In this document: positions 8,388 through 16,999 of the stretch, one piece after another
How the letters are laid out: each line of letters starts with the position of its first letter
Numbering within the stretch: position 1 is the stretch's first letter
Assembly: GCF_004011805.1 (NCBI RefSeq)
Contig: NZ_RCHJ01000014.1
Location: forward strand, 62,001-126,000
Length of the DNA: 64,000 nucleotides
Direction: 5' to 3'
From: Piscinibacter defluvii
Lineage (GTDB): Bacteria > Pseudomonadota > Gammaproteobacteria > Burkholderiales > Burkholderiaceae_C
Notes under the pieces: generated by a model
Database searches by the model: none
Told to the model about the DNA's origin: nothing
The model's input: the letters and a program-made list of their open reading frames with translations, nothing else
Translations under genes and position numbers: made by a program

Positions 8388-10130
8388 TCAGCGCACCCGG
8401 ATCCGCGTCAGCTCCTCGCCCTGCGGATCGAGCACGTGCACCGCGCAGGCGATGCAGGGGTCGAAGCTGTGCACCGTACGCTGGATCTCCAGCGGCTGCT
8501 TCGGGTCGTGCAGGTGGTGGCGGTCCATCAGCGCGGCCTCGTAGGCGCCGGGCTGGCCGGTGGCGTCGCGCGGGCCGGCGTTCCAGGTGCTCGGCACCAC
8601 GGCCTGGTAGTTGTCGATCAGGCCGTCCTTGATCACCACGTAATGGCACAGCGCGCCGCGCGGCGCCTCCATGAAGCCCACGCCCTTGGCCTCGCGCGGC
8701 CAGCGCGACGGCTCCCAGAGCGCGTCGTTGTGCACCGAGAGCTCGCCGGCCTTGATGTTGGCGATCAGCTGGTCGAGCCAGCCGGTCATCTGGTCGGCGA
8801 ACACCTTGGACTCGATCGCACGTGCGGCGGTGCGCCCGAGCGTCGAGAAGATCGCCGCCAGCGGCAGCTCGAGCGTGCGCAGCGCCTGGTCGGCCAGCGC
8901 GCGGGTCGGCTCGTGGCCCTTGGCATAGAGCATCACCAGGCGGGCGAGCGGCCCCACTTCCACCGCCTTGCCGCGCCAGCGCGGCGACTTCAGCCAGGAG
9001 TAGCCGCCTTCCACGTCGAGCTGCTCGTAGGGCGGCTTGGGCCCGGTGTAGGCGAGCTTCGTCTCGCCGGCATGCGGGTGCAGGCCCTGGGCCTTGCCGC
9101 CGGCGTACTCGTACCAGGAATGCGCCACGAACTCCTGCACCTGCTGCGGATCGCGCAGGTCGACCGGCTCGATCGCCTGCAGGTCGCGGCCGAGGATCAC
9201 GCCCGAGGGGATCAGCCAACTGGACGGGTCGCTGCCGCCCGCCGACGGAAAGTCGCCCACGGTGAGGAAGTTGCCCAGGCCCTCGCCGCGGGCGAACCAG
9301 TCCTTGTAGAAGCCGGCGATGGCCAGCGTGTCGGGCAGGTAGACCTGGTCGACGAAGGTCCGCATCGACTGGATGATCTGGCGCAGCTCGCCGAGCGTGA
9401 CCACGTTGAGCGTGGTGGCCGCCGCGCCGCCGCTGCCCGGCGCCGCACTGATCGGGCTGGCCGCGCCGCCGACCAGGAAGTTCGGGTGCGGGTTCTTGCC
9501 GCCGAAGATCGCCTGCAGCTTGACCACCTCGCGCTGCCAGGCCAGCGCCTCGAGGTAGTGCGCCACCGCCATCAGGTTGGCCTCGGGCGGCAGCTTGTAC
9601 TCCGGATGACCCCAGAAGCCGCCGGCGAAGATGCCGAGCTGCCCCTGCTCGACGAACTGGCGCAGCTTCTTCTGCGTGTCGGCGAAGTAGCCGGGGCTGG
9701 ACTTCGGCCAGCCCGAGATCGACTGCGCCAGCGCCGAGGTGGCCTTCGGGTCGGCCTTCAGCGCCGAGACGACGTCGACCCAGTCGAGCGCGTGCAGATG
9801 GTAGAAGTGCATCACGTGGTCGTGCACGTGCTGCGCGGCCACCATCAGGTTGCGGATCAGGTTCGCGTTGGCGGGGATGCGCCACTGCAGCGCATCCTCC
9901 ACCGCGCGGATCGAGGCCATGCCGTGCACCAGCGTGCAGACGCCGCAGATGCGCTGCGCGAAGGCCCAGGCCTCGCGCGGGTCGCGGCCCCGGAGGATCA
10001 GCTCGATGCCGCGCACCATCGTGCCGGAGCTCCACGCGCCGGTGATGCGGCCGTCGGCCGCGGTCTCGGCCTCGATGCGCAGGTGGCCCTCGATGCGGGT
10101 GATGGGGTCGACGACGACACGTCTGCTCAT
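8388..10130 (-). CDS. hynL: Isp-type [NiFe] hydrogenase, large subunit
   Basis: A 580-residue group 1 [NiFe] uptake/membrane hydrogenase large subunit. The nickel ligands are C62 and C65 in RICGVC and C559 and C562 in DPCIACAVH. The maturation protease is expected to cut after H565, releasing a 15-residue tail. The gene order hynS-isp1-isp2-hynL, with the large subunit separated from the small by two electron-transfer genes, is that of the Isp-type (group 1e) enzymes of purple sulfur bacteria such as Thiocapsa and Allochromatium. It lies 5 bp after isp2. Start ATG 10130. Confidence 0.95.
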   Translation of the reverse strand: MSRRVVVDPITRIEGHLRIEAETAADGRITGAWSSGTMVRGIELILRGRDPREAWAFAQRICGVCTLVHGMASIRAVEDALQWRIPANANLIRNLMVAAQHVHDHVMHFYHLHALDWVDVVSALKADPKATSALAQSISGWPKSSPGYFADTQKKLRQFVEQGQLGIFAGGFWGHPEYKLPPEANLMAVAHYLEALAWQREVVKLQAIFGGKNPHPNFLVGGAASPISAAPGSGGAAATTLNVVTLGELRQIIQSMRTFVDQVYLPDTLAIAGFYKDWFARGEGLGNFLTVGDFPSAGGSDPSSWLIPSGVILGRDLQAIEPVDLRDPQQVQEFVAHSWYEYAGGKAQGLHPHAGETKLAYTGPKPPYEQLDVEGGYSWLKSPRWRGKAVEVGPLARLVMLYAKGHEPTRALADQALRTLELPLAAIFSTLGRTAARAIESKVFADQMTGWLDQLIANIKAGELSVHNDALWEPSRWPREAKGVGFMEAPRGALCHYVVIKDGLIDNYQAVVPSTWNAGPRDATGQPGAYEAALMDRHHLHDPKQPLEIQRTVHSFDPCIACAVHVLDPQGEELTRIRVR

Positions 10131-10135
10131 GGTGT

Positions 10136-11440
10136 TCACTCGGTCAGGTTGTCGGCCACGAGCTCGAGCAGGCTCTCGGTCTTGCGGTCCCAGTGGGCCG
10201 CCTTGGCGCCCTGCTCGAGCGTGATGCGGCATTGCCCGCAGCTCGTGACGAAGCGCTGCGCGCCGGTGGCCTCCACCTGCGCCTTCTTCAGCGCGAACAC
10301 CTTGGCGCGCAGCGGTGCGGCGCGCAGGTTCGACACCACGCCGCCGCCGCCCCCGCAGCAGAAGCCGGCCACGCCGGCATCCTGCAGCTCGCGCAGCTCG
10401 AGGCCGAGCGCGGCGAGCACGCGCCGCGCCGCCGCCTCGAGCCCGCCGCGCCGCACGATCTGGCAGGGGTCGTGGAAAGTGGCGCTGTCGCCGATCGGCT
10501 TCACGCGGATCGTGCCGGCGGCGAGCTGCTCGTCGAGGAACTCGGTCATGTGGATGATGCGCACCGGCAGCGCGGCGCCGTACCACTTCGCGGCCTCCCA
10601 GCGCGCCGCGCCGTAGGCGTGGCCGCACTCGGGCAGCAGCACGGTCTTCGCGCCGATCTTCACCGCGGTGTCGACGATCGCGCGCGTCAGCCGTTCCTGC
10701 AGTTCCAGGTCGCCGTTGTTGAAGCCGATGTTGGAGGCGTCGAAGCCGCCCTGGTGCATGGTCCACCGGGCGCCGATGCGGTTCAGGATCTTCGCCGCGT
10801 CGGCCAGCGCCTTGGTGTGGTCGCCCAGCTCGGCGGGCGCGGCCGTCACGAGGATGTCGGCCTGCGGCAGGTCGCAGGGGATCTCGACGCCATGTTCCTG
10901 CGCCACCTCGGCCAGGATGTCGGGCAGGTCCTCGGCGGGTGTCGCGGGGCTGCCCCATTGCCGCGCGGTGCGGTCCATCAGCGCCAGGCGCTCGGGAATG
11001 AGCCCGGCCTTGAACAGGCCGTGGCGTGCCTCCTTCACCAGCTCGGCGATGTCGATGCCCATCGGGCAGGCCAGCGTGCAGCGGCCGCACATCGTGCAGG
11101 AGTCGTAGATCAGCTCCTGCCACTGCTGCAGCTCGGCGAGGCTCGGCTTCTTCACCAGGCCGAGCGCGCGCACCAGCGGCGCGAACGGCGAGGCCTCGCG
11201 GAAGTAGGCGCGCCGGAACAGCTCGAGCTTGTGCACCGGCGTGTACTTCGGGTCGCGCGTGACGAGGTGGAAGTGGCAGGCCTCGGCACACAGCCCGCAG
11301 CGCACGCAGCTTTCCATGTGCAGCGCGGCGGTCACGCCGAACTCGCGCACGAAGCTGTGCATCGCGGCGTCGACGCGCTGTTCGTCGCTCTGCGTGCCCT
11401 GGCTGTCGAAGCCCGGCTTGGCGGTGGTGGTCGTGCTCAT
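10136..11440 (-). CDS. isp2: Hydrogenase-associated HdrD-like iron-sulfur protein Isp2
   Basis: A 434-residue soluble protein. Two [4Fe-4S] ferredoxin motifs near the N-terminus (CVRCGLCAEAC and CTMCGRCTLAC) precede two CCG-type domains with CCGGGGG near residue 380. This is the HdrD/DsrK-like architecture. Together with the heme b membrane protein Isp1 it is thought to carry electrons between the hydrogenase and the quinone pool or a thiol/disulfide couple. It overlaps isp1 by 4 bp (ATGA). It is a homologue of the DsrK encoded at 35.3-36.8 kb, so the window holds two parallel modules of this kind. Confidence 0.93.
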   Translation of the reverse strand: MSTTTTAKPGFDSQGTQSDEQRVDAAMHSFVREFGVTAALHMESCVRCGLCAEACHFHLVTRDPKYTPVHKLELFRRAYFREASPFAPLVRALGLVKKPSLAELQQWQELIYDSCTMCGRCTLACPMGIDIAELVKEARHGLFKAGLIPERLALMDRTARQWGSPATPAEDLPDILAEVAQEHGVEIPCDLPQADILVTAAPAELGDHTKALADAAKILNRIGARWTMHQGGFDASNIGFNNGDLELQERLTRAIVDTAVKIGAKTVLLPECGHAYGAARWEAAKWYGAALPVRIIHMTEFLDEQLAAGTIRVKPIGDSATFHDPCQIVRRGGLEAAARRVLAALGLELRELQDAGVAGFCCGGGGGVVSNLRAAPLRAKVFALKKAQVEATGAQRFVTSCGQCRITLEQGAKAAHWDRKTESLLELVADNLTE

Positions 11441-12096
11441 ACCTTCACCCCGCGGTGGCTGAAGCGCATGCCGGTGGCGCCGCGCGAGAACACGAACAGG
11501 AAGGCGTGCATCAGCTTGCCGAACGGGAACCAGATCAGGAAGGCCGCGATGCTCAGCACGTGCAGGGCCAGCAGCGTCTCGTAGCGTGCGCCGAGGTGCG
11601 CGCTGGCGAGCAGCCCGGTGGCCACCGGCAGCACCGTCATCAGCCAGCTCAGGTAGTCGCCGACGTGCGAGAGCAGGCGCATCACCGGGTGCGTGAGGCG
11701 CCGCACCAGCACCGCCAGCAGCGAGGCGAGCGTCACCACGCCGACCGCGTAGACCAGGTTGCTCGGCAGCGCCGGCCAGTGCAGCCCGAGCAGCTGGCGG
11801 ATGAACAGGATGTGCGGCGCGAGCCCGAACACCACCACCGCCAGCCCGAGGTGGAAGACGTAGCTGTTGATCGTCATGAAACGCGTGGCCTGGGCGAACT
11901 CGGGCCGCGGCCACATCTTGCGCAGCACCGTGCCCAGCGCGCCCAGCAGGGGCGGCGGCGCGCCTTCGCGCGCGGGCGAGCGGTCGCGCAGACGCGGCAG
12001 CAGCAGCACGCCGGCCAGGCGCCACAGCGTGCCGAGCACGAAGACGGCGAGTGCCGCCGTCAGGGCCGGGCCGCGGGCAAAGTCGAGCAGGTCCAT
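11437..12096 (-). CDS. isp1: Hydrogenase-associated cytochrome b Isp1
   Basis: A 219-residue NarI/DsrM-like membrane protein with about five transmembrane helices and several histidines at helix ends (YVFHLGLAVVVFG, LTHPVMRLLSHVGDYLS, LALHVLSIAAFLIW), consistent with binding two hemes b. It anchors Isp2 and passes electrons to or from quinone. It sits 3 bp downstream of hynS and overlaps isp2. Its counterpart in the sulfite reductase locus is DsrM. Confidence 0.93.
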   Translation of the reverse strand: MDLLDFARGPALTAALAVFVLGTLWRLAGVLLLPRLRDRSPAREGAPPPLLGALGTVLRKMWPRPEFAQATRFMTINSYVFHLGLAVVVFGLAPHILFIRQLLGLHWPALPSNLVYAVGVVTLASLLAVLVRRLTHPVMRLLSHVGDYLSWLMTVLPVATGLLASAHLGARYETLLALHVLSIAAFLIWFPFGKLMHAFLFVFSRGATGMRFSHRGVKV

Positions 12097-12099
12097 GGC

Positions 12100-13179
12100 T
12101 CAGGTCTCCTTCTTCTCGGCCGTGGCCTGTTGCGCGTGTTCCGCCTGGCGCCGGCGCGCCAGCAGCGCCGAGCCGGCACCGAGCGCGACGCCGGCCGCCG
12201 CGGCGATGCCGATCACCTTGCGCGTGTCCGCGGTGCCGGTGGACAGGGGCCGGTACAGGCCGCCGCGGTCCCAGAAGCGCGGTTCGGAGCAGCCGATGCA
12301 GCCGTGGCCCGACTGGATCGGGAACGACACGCCGCCGTTCCACTTCAGCGAGGCGCAGGCGTTGTAGGTCACCGGGCCCTTGCAGCCCAGTTCGTACAGG
12401 CACCAGCCCTCGCGCGCGCCCTCGTCGTCGAAGCGGTGCGCGAACAGGCCGCGTTCGTAGAACGGCCGGCGGTAGCAGCGGTCGTGGATGGTCTCGCCGA
12501 AGAAGGCCCGCGGCCGGCCGAGCGCGTCGAGCTCGGGCAGCCGGCCGAAGGACAGCAGGTGCACCAGCGTGCCGGCCATCGCCTGCGGCAGCGGCGGGCA
12601 ACCGGGGATGTTGACCACCGGCTTGTCCTTGACGAGCTGCGCGATGGGCACCGCGCCGGTCGGGTTGGGACGCGCCTCGGGCAGCCCGCCGAAGGCGGCG
12701 CAGGTGCCCACCGCCACCACGGCCGCGGCCTGCGACACCGTCTCGGCCAGCATGTCGAGGTTGCTCTGGCCGGCGATCACCGAGTAGACACCGCCGTCGG
12801 CCACGGGCACCGAGCCGTCGACCACGACGATGTACTTGCCCGCGTTCTCCTGCATCGACCGGCGCCGCGCCGCCTCGGCCGCCTCGCCCGACGCGGCCTG
12901 CAGCGTGTGGTGGTAGTCGAGCGAGATGAAGTCGAAGATCAGCTCCTCCAGCGTCGGGCTGAAGCTGCGCGTCAGCGACTCGGTGCAGCCGGTGCACTCC
13001 TGGAACGAGAGCCAGATCACCGCCTGGCGGCGTGCCTGCGCCAGCCCCTCGGCCATGGCCGGCGCGAGGCTCGGCGGCAGGGCCATCAGCGAGCCGATCC
13101 AGCCCGCGTACTTCAGCAGGGCCCGGCGCGACACGCCGCGCTCGCGCAGCAGTTCGCCCAGGACGCGTGTCTCAGCCAT
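12100..13179 (-). CDS. hynS: Isp-type [NiFe] hydrogenase, small subunit
   Basis: A 359-residue small subunit. A Tat signal with R18 and R19 (SRRALLKYAGW) directs the folded heterodimer to the periplasm. The proximal cluster motif ECTGCTES has C62 and C65, and further cluster ligands lie in GCPP, DRCYRRPFYERG and the CIGCSEPRFW region. A C-terminal hydrophobic helix near residues 320-340 anchors it. I start it at ATG 13179; an upstream in-frame start would only lengthen the region before the Tat motif. It overlaps the HupH-like gene by 8 bp. Confidence 0.95.
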   Translation of the reverse strand: MAETRVLGELLRERGVSRRALLKYAGWIGSLMALPPSLAPAMAEGLAQARRQAVIWLSFQECTGCTESLTRSFSPTLEELIFDFISLDYHHTLQAASGEAAEAARRRSMQENAGKYIVVVDGSVPVADGGVYSVIAGQSNLDMLAETVSQAAAVVAVGTCAAFGGLPEARPNPTGAVPIAQLVKDKPVVNIPGCPPLPQAMAGTLVHLLSFGRLPELDALGRPRAFFGETIHDRCYRRPFYERGLFAHRFDDEGAREGWCLYELGCKGPVTYNACASLKWNGGVSFPIQSGHGCIGCSEPRFWDRGGLYRPLSTGTADTRKVIGIAAAAGVALGAGSALLARRRQAEHAQQATAEKKET

Positions 13180-13588
13180 CGCAGTTCTCCTCGGTCGGGG
13201 TGGGCGCTGCAACGTCGTCGGCCAGGCGCCGGGCCGAGGCGACGATGTCCTGCGGGTGGGCCGGCAGCAGCGCCGGAACGCGCGCGACGACGATCTGCTC
13301 TAGCGCGTCCGGCGCGTGCTCGTCGCCATGGCGCACCCACCAGACGCCGGCGTAGGCCGTCTCCTGCACCCGCGTCGTGCCGGCCGCCTGCAGCATCGCG
13401 TCGACCTCGCCCTGGCCGAGCCACGCGTGCAGCGCGGCGCGGTCGGCGTCGGCCAGCGGCAGGCTGCGCAGGTCGATCGTGTGGTCGGAGGCCGGATCGG
13501 CCGCCAGGCCATCGAGCAGCCGGGCCACCTCGCGCAGCACGGCGAGCGCGGCCGGGCCGGACGGCGGCGCGGGCTTCAGCGGTTCCAT
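13172..13588 (-). CDS. HupH-family hydrogenase expression protein, short form
   Basis: A 138-residue protein matching the C-terminal conserved region of HupH/HyaF/HoxQ, with DLRSLPLADADRAALHAWLG, LGQGEVDAML and ETAYAGVWWVRH. Full-length HupH proteins are about 280 residues, so this is only the C-terminal domain. The family assists small-subunit maturation or Fe-S assembly. It lies between the protease and hynS, overlapping both (13 bp and 8 bp), and so is translated together with its presumed client. Confidence 0.8.
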   Translation of the reverse strand: MEPLKPAPPSGPAALAVLREVARLLDGLAADPASDHTIDLRSLPLADADRAALHAWLGQGEVDAMLQAAGTTRVQETAYAGVWWVRHGDEHAPDALEQIVVARVPALLPAHPQDIVASARRLADDVAAPTPTEENCDG

Positions 13589-14052
13589 CGCGCCACCAGT
13601 TCGCGCACCGTGGCGCACAACGCCGGGATCGCCTGCGCCACCGCCGGCGTCGGCGCCAGTGCCAGCGCGCAGCTCTGCGGCTGCACCGCCACCAGCGCGC
13701 GGCGCGCCGGCAGGCAGCCGCTCAGCTCGGCCGCGGCCATCAGGTCGAAGAGTGCGACCTCGTGCGCGCTGCGCTTGCGCCCGCCGAGCTCGCGGTCCAT
13801 CGCGGCGCCCTCGAACACCTGCACGCTGCCGGGCGCGGCGGCCAGCTCGGCGGCGTCGACGGCCACCAGTGCCGCCGCGTCCTCGATCTCCGGCAGCAGG
13901 CTCAGGCCGATCGTGCCCCCGTCGCGCAGCACGGCCCCGGGCAGGCCCGCACCGGCCGCGAGCGCGGCCACGACCAGCGGCCCGGCCGCGTCGTCGCCGA
14001 GCAGGCGGTTGCCGAGTCCGAGCACGAGCACGCCCGGTGTGCGCTGCGCCAT
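13576..14052 (-). CDS. hynD: Hydrogenase maturation protease
   Basis: A 158-residue HupD/HyaD/HybD-family endopeptidase. The N-terminal motif VLGLGNRLLGDDAAGP carries the metal-binding aspartate of the family; VAVDAAELAAAPG and the histidine in SAHEVALFDLM are the other typical elements. It removes the C-terminal extension of HynL after nickel insertion. I start it at ATG 14052; further upstream frame is low-complexity. As first gene of the hyn unit it is transcribed away from hypC, separated by 128 bp. Confidence 0.88.
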   Translation of the reverse strand: MAQRTPGVLVLGLGNRLLGDDAAGPLVVAALAAGAGLPGAVLRDGGTIGLSLLPEIEDAAALVAVDAAELAAAPGSVQVFEGAAMDRELGGRKRSAHEVALFDLMAAAELSGCLPARRALVAVQPQSCALALAPTPAVAQAIPALCATVRELVARWNR

Positions 14053-14180
14053 GGGTCCCCCGGGGGTGGTTGCAGATGCCCTGCAGGGTATGCCTTGCGG
14101 GCGGGCCGGCATTGACGCTGCTCAGCATCCGAGCACCCGCGGCGCACTACCGTTCAGCGGCCCACCGAGGGAGCGAGACG

Positions 14181-14426
14181 ATGTGCCTGGCCATTCCGAT
14201 GCGCGTGCTGGAGGTCGACGGCCTGAGCGCACGCTGCGACGCACGCGGCAGCGAGCGCTCGGTCAGCCTGCTGATGCTGCAGGACCAGGGCGTGCGGCCG
14301 GGCGACTACCTCGTGGTGCACCTGGGCACCGCGATGCAGGTGCTGCCGGCCGAGGAGGCGCTGGCCGTCTGGGCGCTGTACGACGAGATGCTGGCGGCCG
14401 AGGCCGCCCCTGCTCAGACCGGCTGA
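14181..14426 (+). CDS. hypC: HypC/HupF-family hydrogenase chaperone
   Basis: An 81-residue protein starting MCLAIPMRVLEVDG, the invariant N-terminus of HypC/HybG/HupF in which C2 takes part in delivering the Fe(CN)2CO group to the large subunit. A second conserved segment is GDYLVVHLGTAMQVL. It is divergent from hynD and overlaps the 3' end of the rhodanese gene by 13 bp in convergent orientation. The other hyp genes (hypABDEF) are not in the window. Confidence 0.93.
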   Translation: MCLAIPMRVLEVDGLSARCDARGSERSVSLLMLQDQGVRPGDYLVVHLGTAMQVLPAEEALAVWALYDEMLAAEAAPAQTG

Positions 14427-14854
14427 GCGCTCTGCAGCTTCTTCCAGGCCTGGAAGCCGCCCGCCACCGAGAGCGCCTTCGGGTAGCCCAGCGAGCGCAG
14501 CAGCTCCGCGGCCGCGACGCTGCGCCGGCCGCTGTTGCACACGCACAGCAGCAGGTGGTCGTGCGCGTGGTGCAGGCGGTTGATGGTGGTGAAGAAGGTC
14601 TGGACGTCGATGTCCTTGGGCTTGCCGGCGTCCAGGATGTCCTGCTCGTCCTCGCTCAGCGCGTGGCCGAGCAGGCGCTTCACCTCGAACAGCGGCACGT
14701 GCACGGTGCCGGGGATTGCGCCCTTGAGCTCGATCTCGAAGGACTGGCGGATGTCGATCATCGTCGCCAGCCCGAGGCTGCAGAGTTCCAGGGCCGAACC
14801 CAGGCTGATCTCCAGGCCGGGGGCGGTGGTGGCGGGCGGTGGGGCGTCGTTCAT
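14414..14854 (-). CDS. Rhodanese-like sulfurtransferase
   Basis: A 146-residue single-domain rhodanese. The active-site loop is CNSGRRS, with the nucleophilic cysteine after LLLC-V. An unusual insert (SEDEQDILDAGKPKDIDVQTFF, partly given: SEDEQDILDAGKPKDID) precedes the active site. It is the last gene of the minus-strand run that begins with soeA and overlaps the pentapeptide-repeat gene by 4 bp. A role in moving sulfane sulfur from Sqr products to TusA/DsrE-type carriers is plausible but inferred. Confidence 0.85.
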   Translation of the reverse strand: MNDAPPPATTAPGLEISLGSALELCSLGLATMIDIRQSFEIELKGAIPGTVHVPLFEVKRLLGHALSEDEQDILDAGKPKDIDVQTFFTTINRLHHAHDHLLLCVCNSGRRSVAAAELLRSLGYPKALSVAGGFQAWKKLQSAQPV

Positions 14855-15639
14855 CGGATGCTGCGTTCGGCGTTCTCGGCGCGGTCGAGGCCGCGCACCT
14901 GCTCGAGGCCGGTGACCTCGCGCAGGATCGTGCCATCGAGATCGGCCTCCGTGAAGTCCGCGCCGGCGAGCTGGGCGCCGGTGAGGTCGGCGCCGGCGAG
15001 CTTCACCCGGAAGAGGTTCGCCCCGCGCAGGTCGGCCCCGCGCAGGTCGGCGAAGGACATCAGCGTGCGGTTGACGTCGGCCCCGGCCAGCGACGCGCCG
15101 GCCAGCCGCGCGCCCGACAGGTCGGTGCGCATCTGGCCCATGCCCTGGTTGCGGATGTTGACCCCCAGCGTCGCGCCGCTCAGGTCGGCACCGGACAGGT
15201 CGGCGCCGGGCAGGTCGGCGATGATGCGGGCGCCGGCCATCCGCGCGCCGCGGAACACCGGCATCTTCTTCACCGCCCCGCCGAGGATCACCACCGACAG
15301 CAGGCTGGCGCGGCGCAGGTTCGCGCCGCTGAAGTCCGTGCCCATCAGCCAGGCGCCGTTCAGGTTGGCGCCTTCGAGATCGACGCCGCGCAGGTCGGCC
15401 TCGACGAGCCGGGCTCCGAACAGGCTGGCGCCGCGCAGGCGCGTGTGACGCAGGTCGAGCCCGCTCAGGTCCAGGTCGGACAGGTCCTTGCCGTCGAGCA
15501 CCAGCGGCTCGGCTGCGCTGGCCCGGGTCAGCCGGGTGCGCAGTTCGTCGCCGCCCAGCTCGGCCGCCCGCGCGCACGGCGCGGCGAGCGCGACCGTCGC
15601 GACCAGCACGGCACCGAGCACGAACCGCAGCAAGGGCAC
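14851..15639 (-). CDS. Exported pentapeptide-repeat protein
   Basis: A 262-residue protein with a signal peptide (MPLLRFVLGAVLVATVALA, cleavage near residue 25) followed by two blocks of A(D/N)LXX-type repeats, for example DLSGLDLRHTRLRGASL and GADLSGADLSGATL, separated by a less regular segment near residues 115-135. Pentapeptide repeats fold as a right-handed quadrilateral beta helix. Periplasmic members have no common function. It overlaps the rhodanese gene and follows the sqr gene, so a sulfur-related role is suggested only by context. Confidence 0.85.
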   Translation of the reverse strand: MPLLRFVLGAVLVATVALAAPCARAAELGGDELRTRLTRASAAEPLVLDGKDLSDLDLSGLDLRHTRLRGASLFGARLVEADLRGVDLEGANLNGAWLMGTDFSGANLRRASLLSVVILGGAVKKMPVFRGARMAGARIIADLPGADLSGADLSGATLGVNIRNQGMGQMRTDLSGARLAGASLAGADVNRTLMSFADLRGADLRGANLFRVKLAGADLTGAQLAGADFTEADLDGTILREVTGLEQVRGLDRAENAERSIR

Positions 15640-15681
15640 CCCCGCAGGTGGGCCGCCAGGACAGCGGCGGCGGCAGTCAGT

Positions 15682-16962
15682 CTAGCCGCGATCGGCCAGG
15701 CGCACGATGCCCAGCGCCTTGAGCACGTACTTCTCGTAGATCGGGTCGGAGTTGCCGGTCTTCATCTTGCGCATGAAGTACTTCTCGAAGGCGATCTTGG
15801 CGTAGTGCACCCACTTGCCCTTCTTGAACCAGTTGACGTTGCGCGGCGGGATCTGCGGCAGCGCAACGAACGCGGCCCCGGTGTCGCCCATGTCGGCCAG
15901 GCAGATCGCGTTCCAGGTGCCCTTGGCGGTGGCCGGCCTGCCGGCCAGCTCGTCGGCGATGTTGTGCGCGATCGCCGTGACCATGGTCTCGATCATGTAG
16001 CCGGTCTTGGGCGCGCCGCTGGGTACCGGCGTGGCCTCCACCGGCGGGATCGCCACGCACACGCCGGCCGAGAAGATGTTGCGGTACTTCCTGCTGCGCT
16101 GGTGCTCGTCGATCAGCACGAAGCCGCGCGGGTTGCACAGGTCGGCCACGCCGGCCACCGCGTCCACGCCCTTGAAGGCCGGCAGCATCATCGCCAGCTT
16201 GAACGGCACCTCGTGCTCCTTGACCACCTTGCCCTGGTCGTCGAGCTGCGTCGTGAACAGCGTGCCGGGCTCGACCTTGGTCGTCCTGGCGCTGGTGATC
16301 CACTTGATGTCGTGGCCGCGCAGCTCGCTCTCGAGCATCGACTTGCTGTCGCCCACGCCGCCCAGGCCGAGGTGGCCGATGTAGGGCTCGGCGGTGACGT
16401 AGGTCATCGGCACCTTGTGGCGCAGCTTGCGGCGGCGCAGGTCGGCGTCGAGGATGAAGGCGAACTCGTAGGCCGGGCCGAAGCAGCTCGCGCCCGGCAT
16501 CGCGCCGACCACGATCGGCCCGGGCGCCTCGAGGAACTTCTGGTACTCGGCCCAGAACATCTCGGCGTGGCCGACGGTGCAGATCGAGTGCGTGTGGCCG
16601 CCGTGCGGACCGGCGCCGGGCACCTCGTCGAACGAGAGCTTCGGGCCGGTGGTGATCACCAGGTAGTCGTATTCCAGCGACTGGCCGTTCTCGAGCGTCA
16701 CCCGGTTGGCCGCCGGGTCGATCGACGAGGCACCGCTGGCGACGAAGCGGATGCCCTTGCGCTCGAGCATCGGCGCGATCGGCAAGGTGACCACCGAGCG
16801 CTCGCGCCAGCCCACCGCGACCCAGGGGTTGGACGGGGTGAACTGGAAGGTGTCGCTCGGGTTCACCACCGTCACCTGGTGTTCCGGGGGCAGCAGGGCC
16901 CGCAGTTCGTAGGCGGCAGGCATGCCGCCCAGGCCGGCGCCCATGATCACGATGTGGGCCAT
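15682..16962 (-). CDS. sqr: Sulfide:quinone oxidoreductase-type flavoprotein
   Basis: A 426-residue FAD-dependent pyridine nucleotide-disulfide oxidoreductase family protein. The N-terminus MAHIVIMGAGLGGMPAAYEL is the FAD-binding dinucleotide fold, and YDYLVITTGP is the second FAD motif. Cysteines C128, C160 and C354 match the spacing of the three redox cysteines of sulfide:quinone oxidoreductases. The C-terminal segment after residue 370 is amphipathic and probably binds the membrane. It would oxidise sulfide to polysulfide or persulfide and reduce quinone. The exact Sqr type, and the alternative of a flavocytochrome c-like enzyme, cannot be settled here. It is embedded in the soe run. Confidence 0.85.
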   Translation of the reverse strand: MAHIVIMGAGLGGMPAAYELRALLPPEHQVTVVNPSDTFQFTPSNPWVAVGWRERSVVTLPIAPMLERKGIRFVASGASSIDPAANRVTLENGQSLEYDYLVITTGPKLSFDEVPGAGPHGGHTHSICTVGHAEMFWAEYQKFLEAPGPIVVGAMPGASCFGPAYEFAFILDADLRRRKLRHKVPMTYVTAEPYIGHLGLGGVGDSKSMLESELRGHDIKWITSARTTKVEPGTLFTTQLDDQGKVVKEHEVPFKLAMMLPAFKGVDAVAGVADLCNPRGFVLIDEHQRSRKYRNIFSAGVCVAIPPVEATPVPSGAPKTGYMIETMVTAIAHNIADELAGRPATAKGTWNAICLADMGDTGAAFVALPQIPPRNVNWFKKGKWVHYAKIAFEKYFMRKMKTGNSDPIYEKYVLKALGIVRLADRG

Positions 16963-16999
16963 GCGGTGTCTCCTTTGTGCGTGGCGCGCCGCGCCGGGT

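Noticed and set aside
7599-10616. A very long open frame on the plus strand opposite hynL and the TlpA gene
   Set aside because: High-GC antisense shadow: Arg/His/Val/Gln-rich low-complexity translation, no motif, opposite strongly supported genes.
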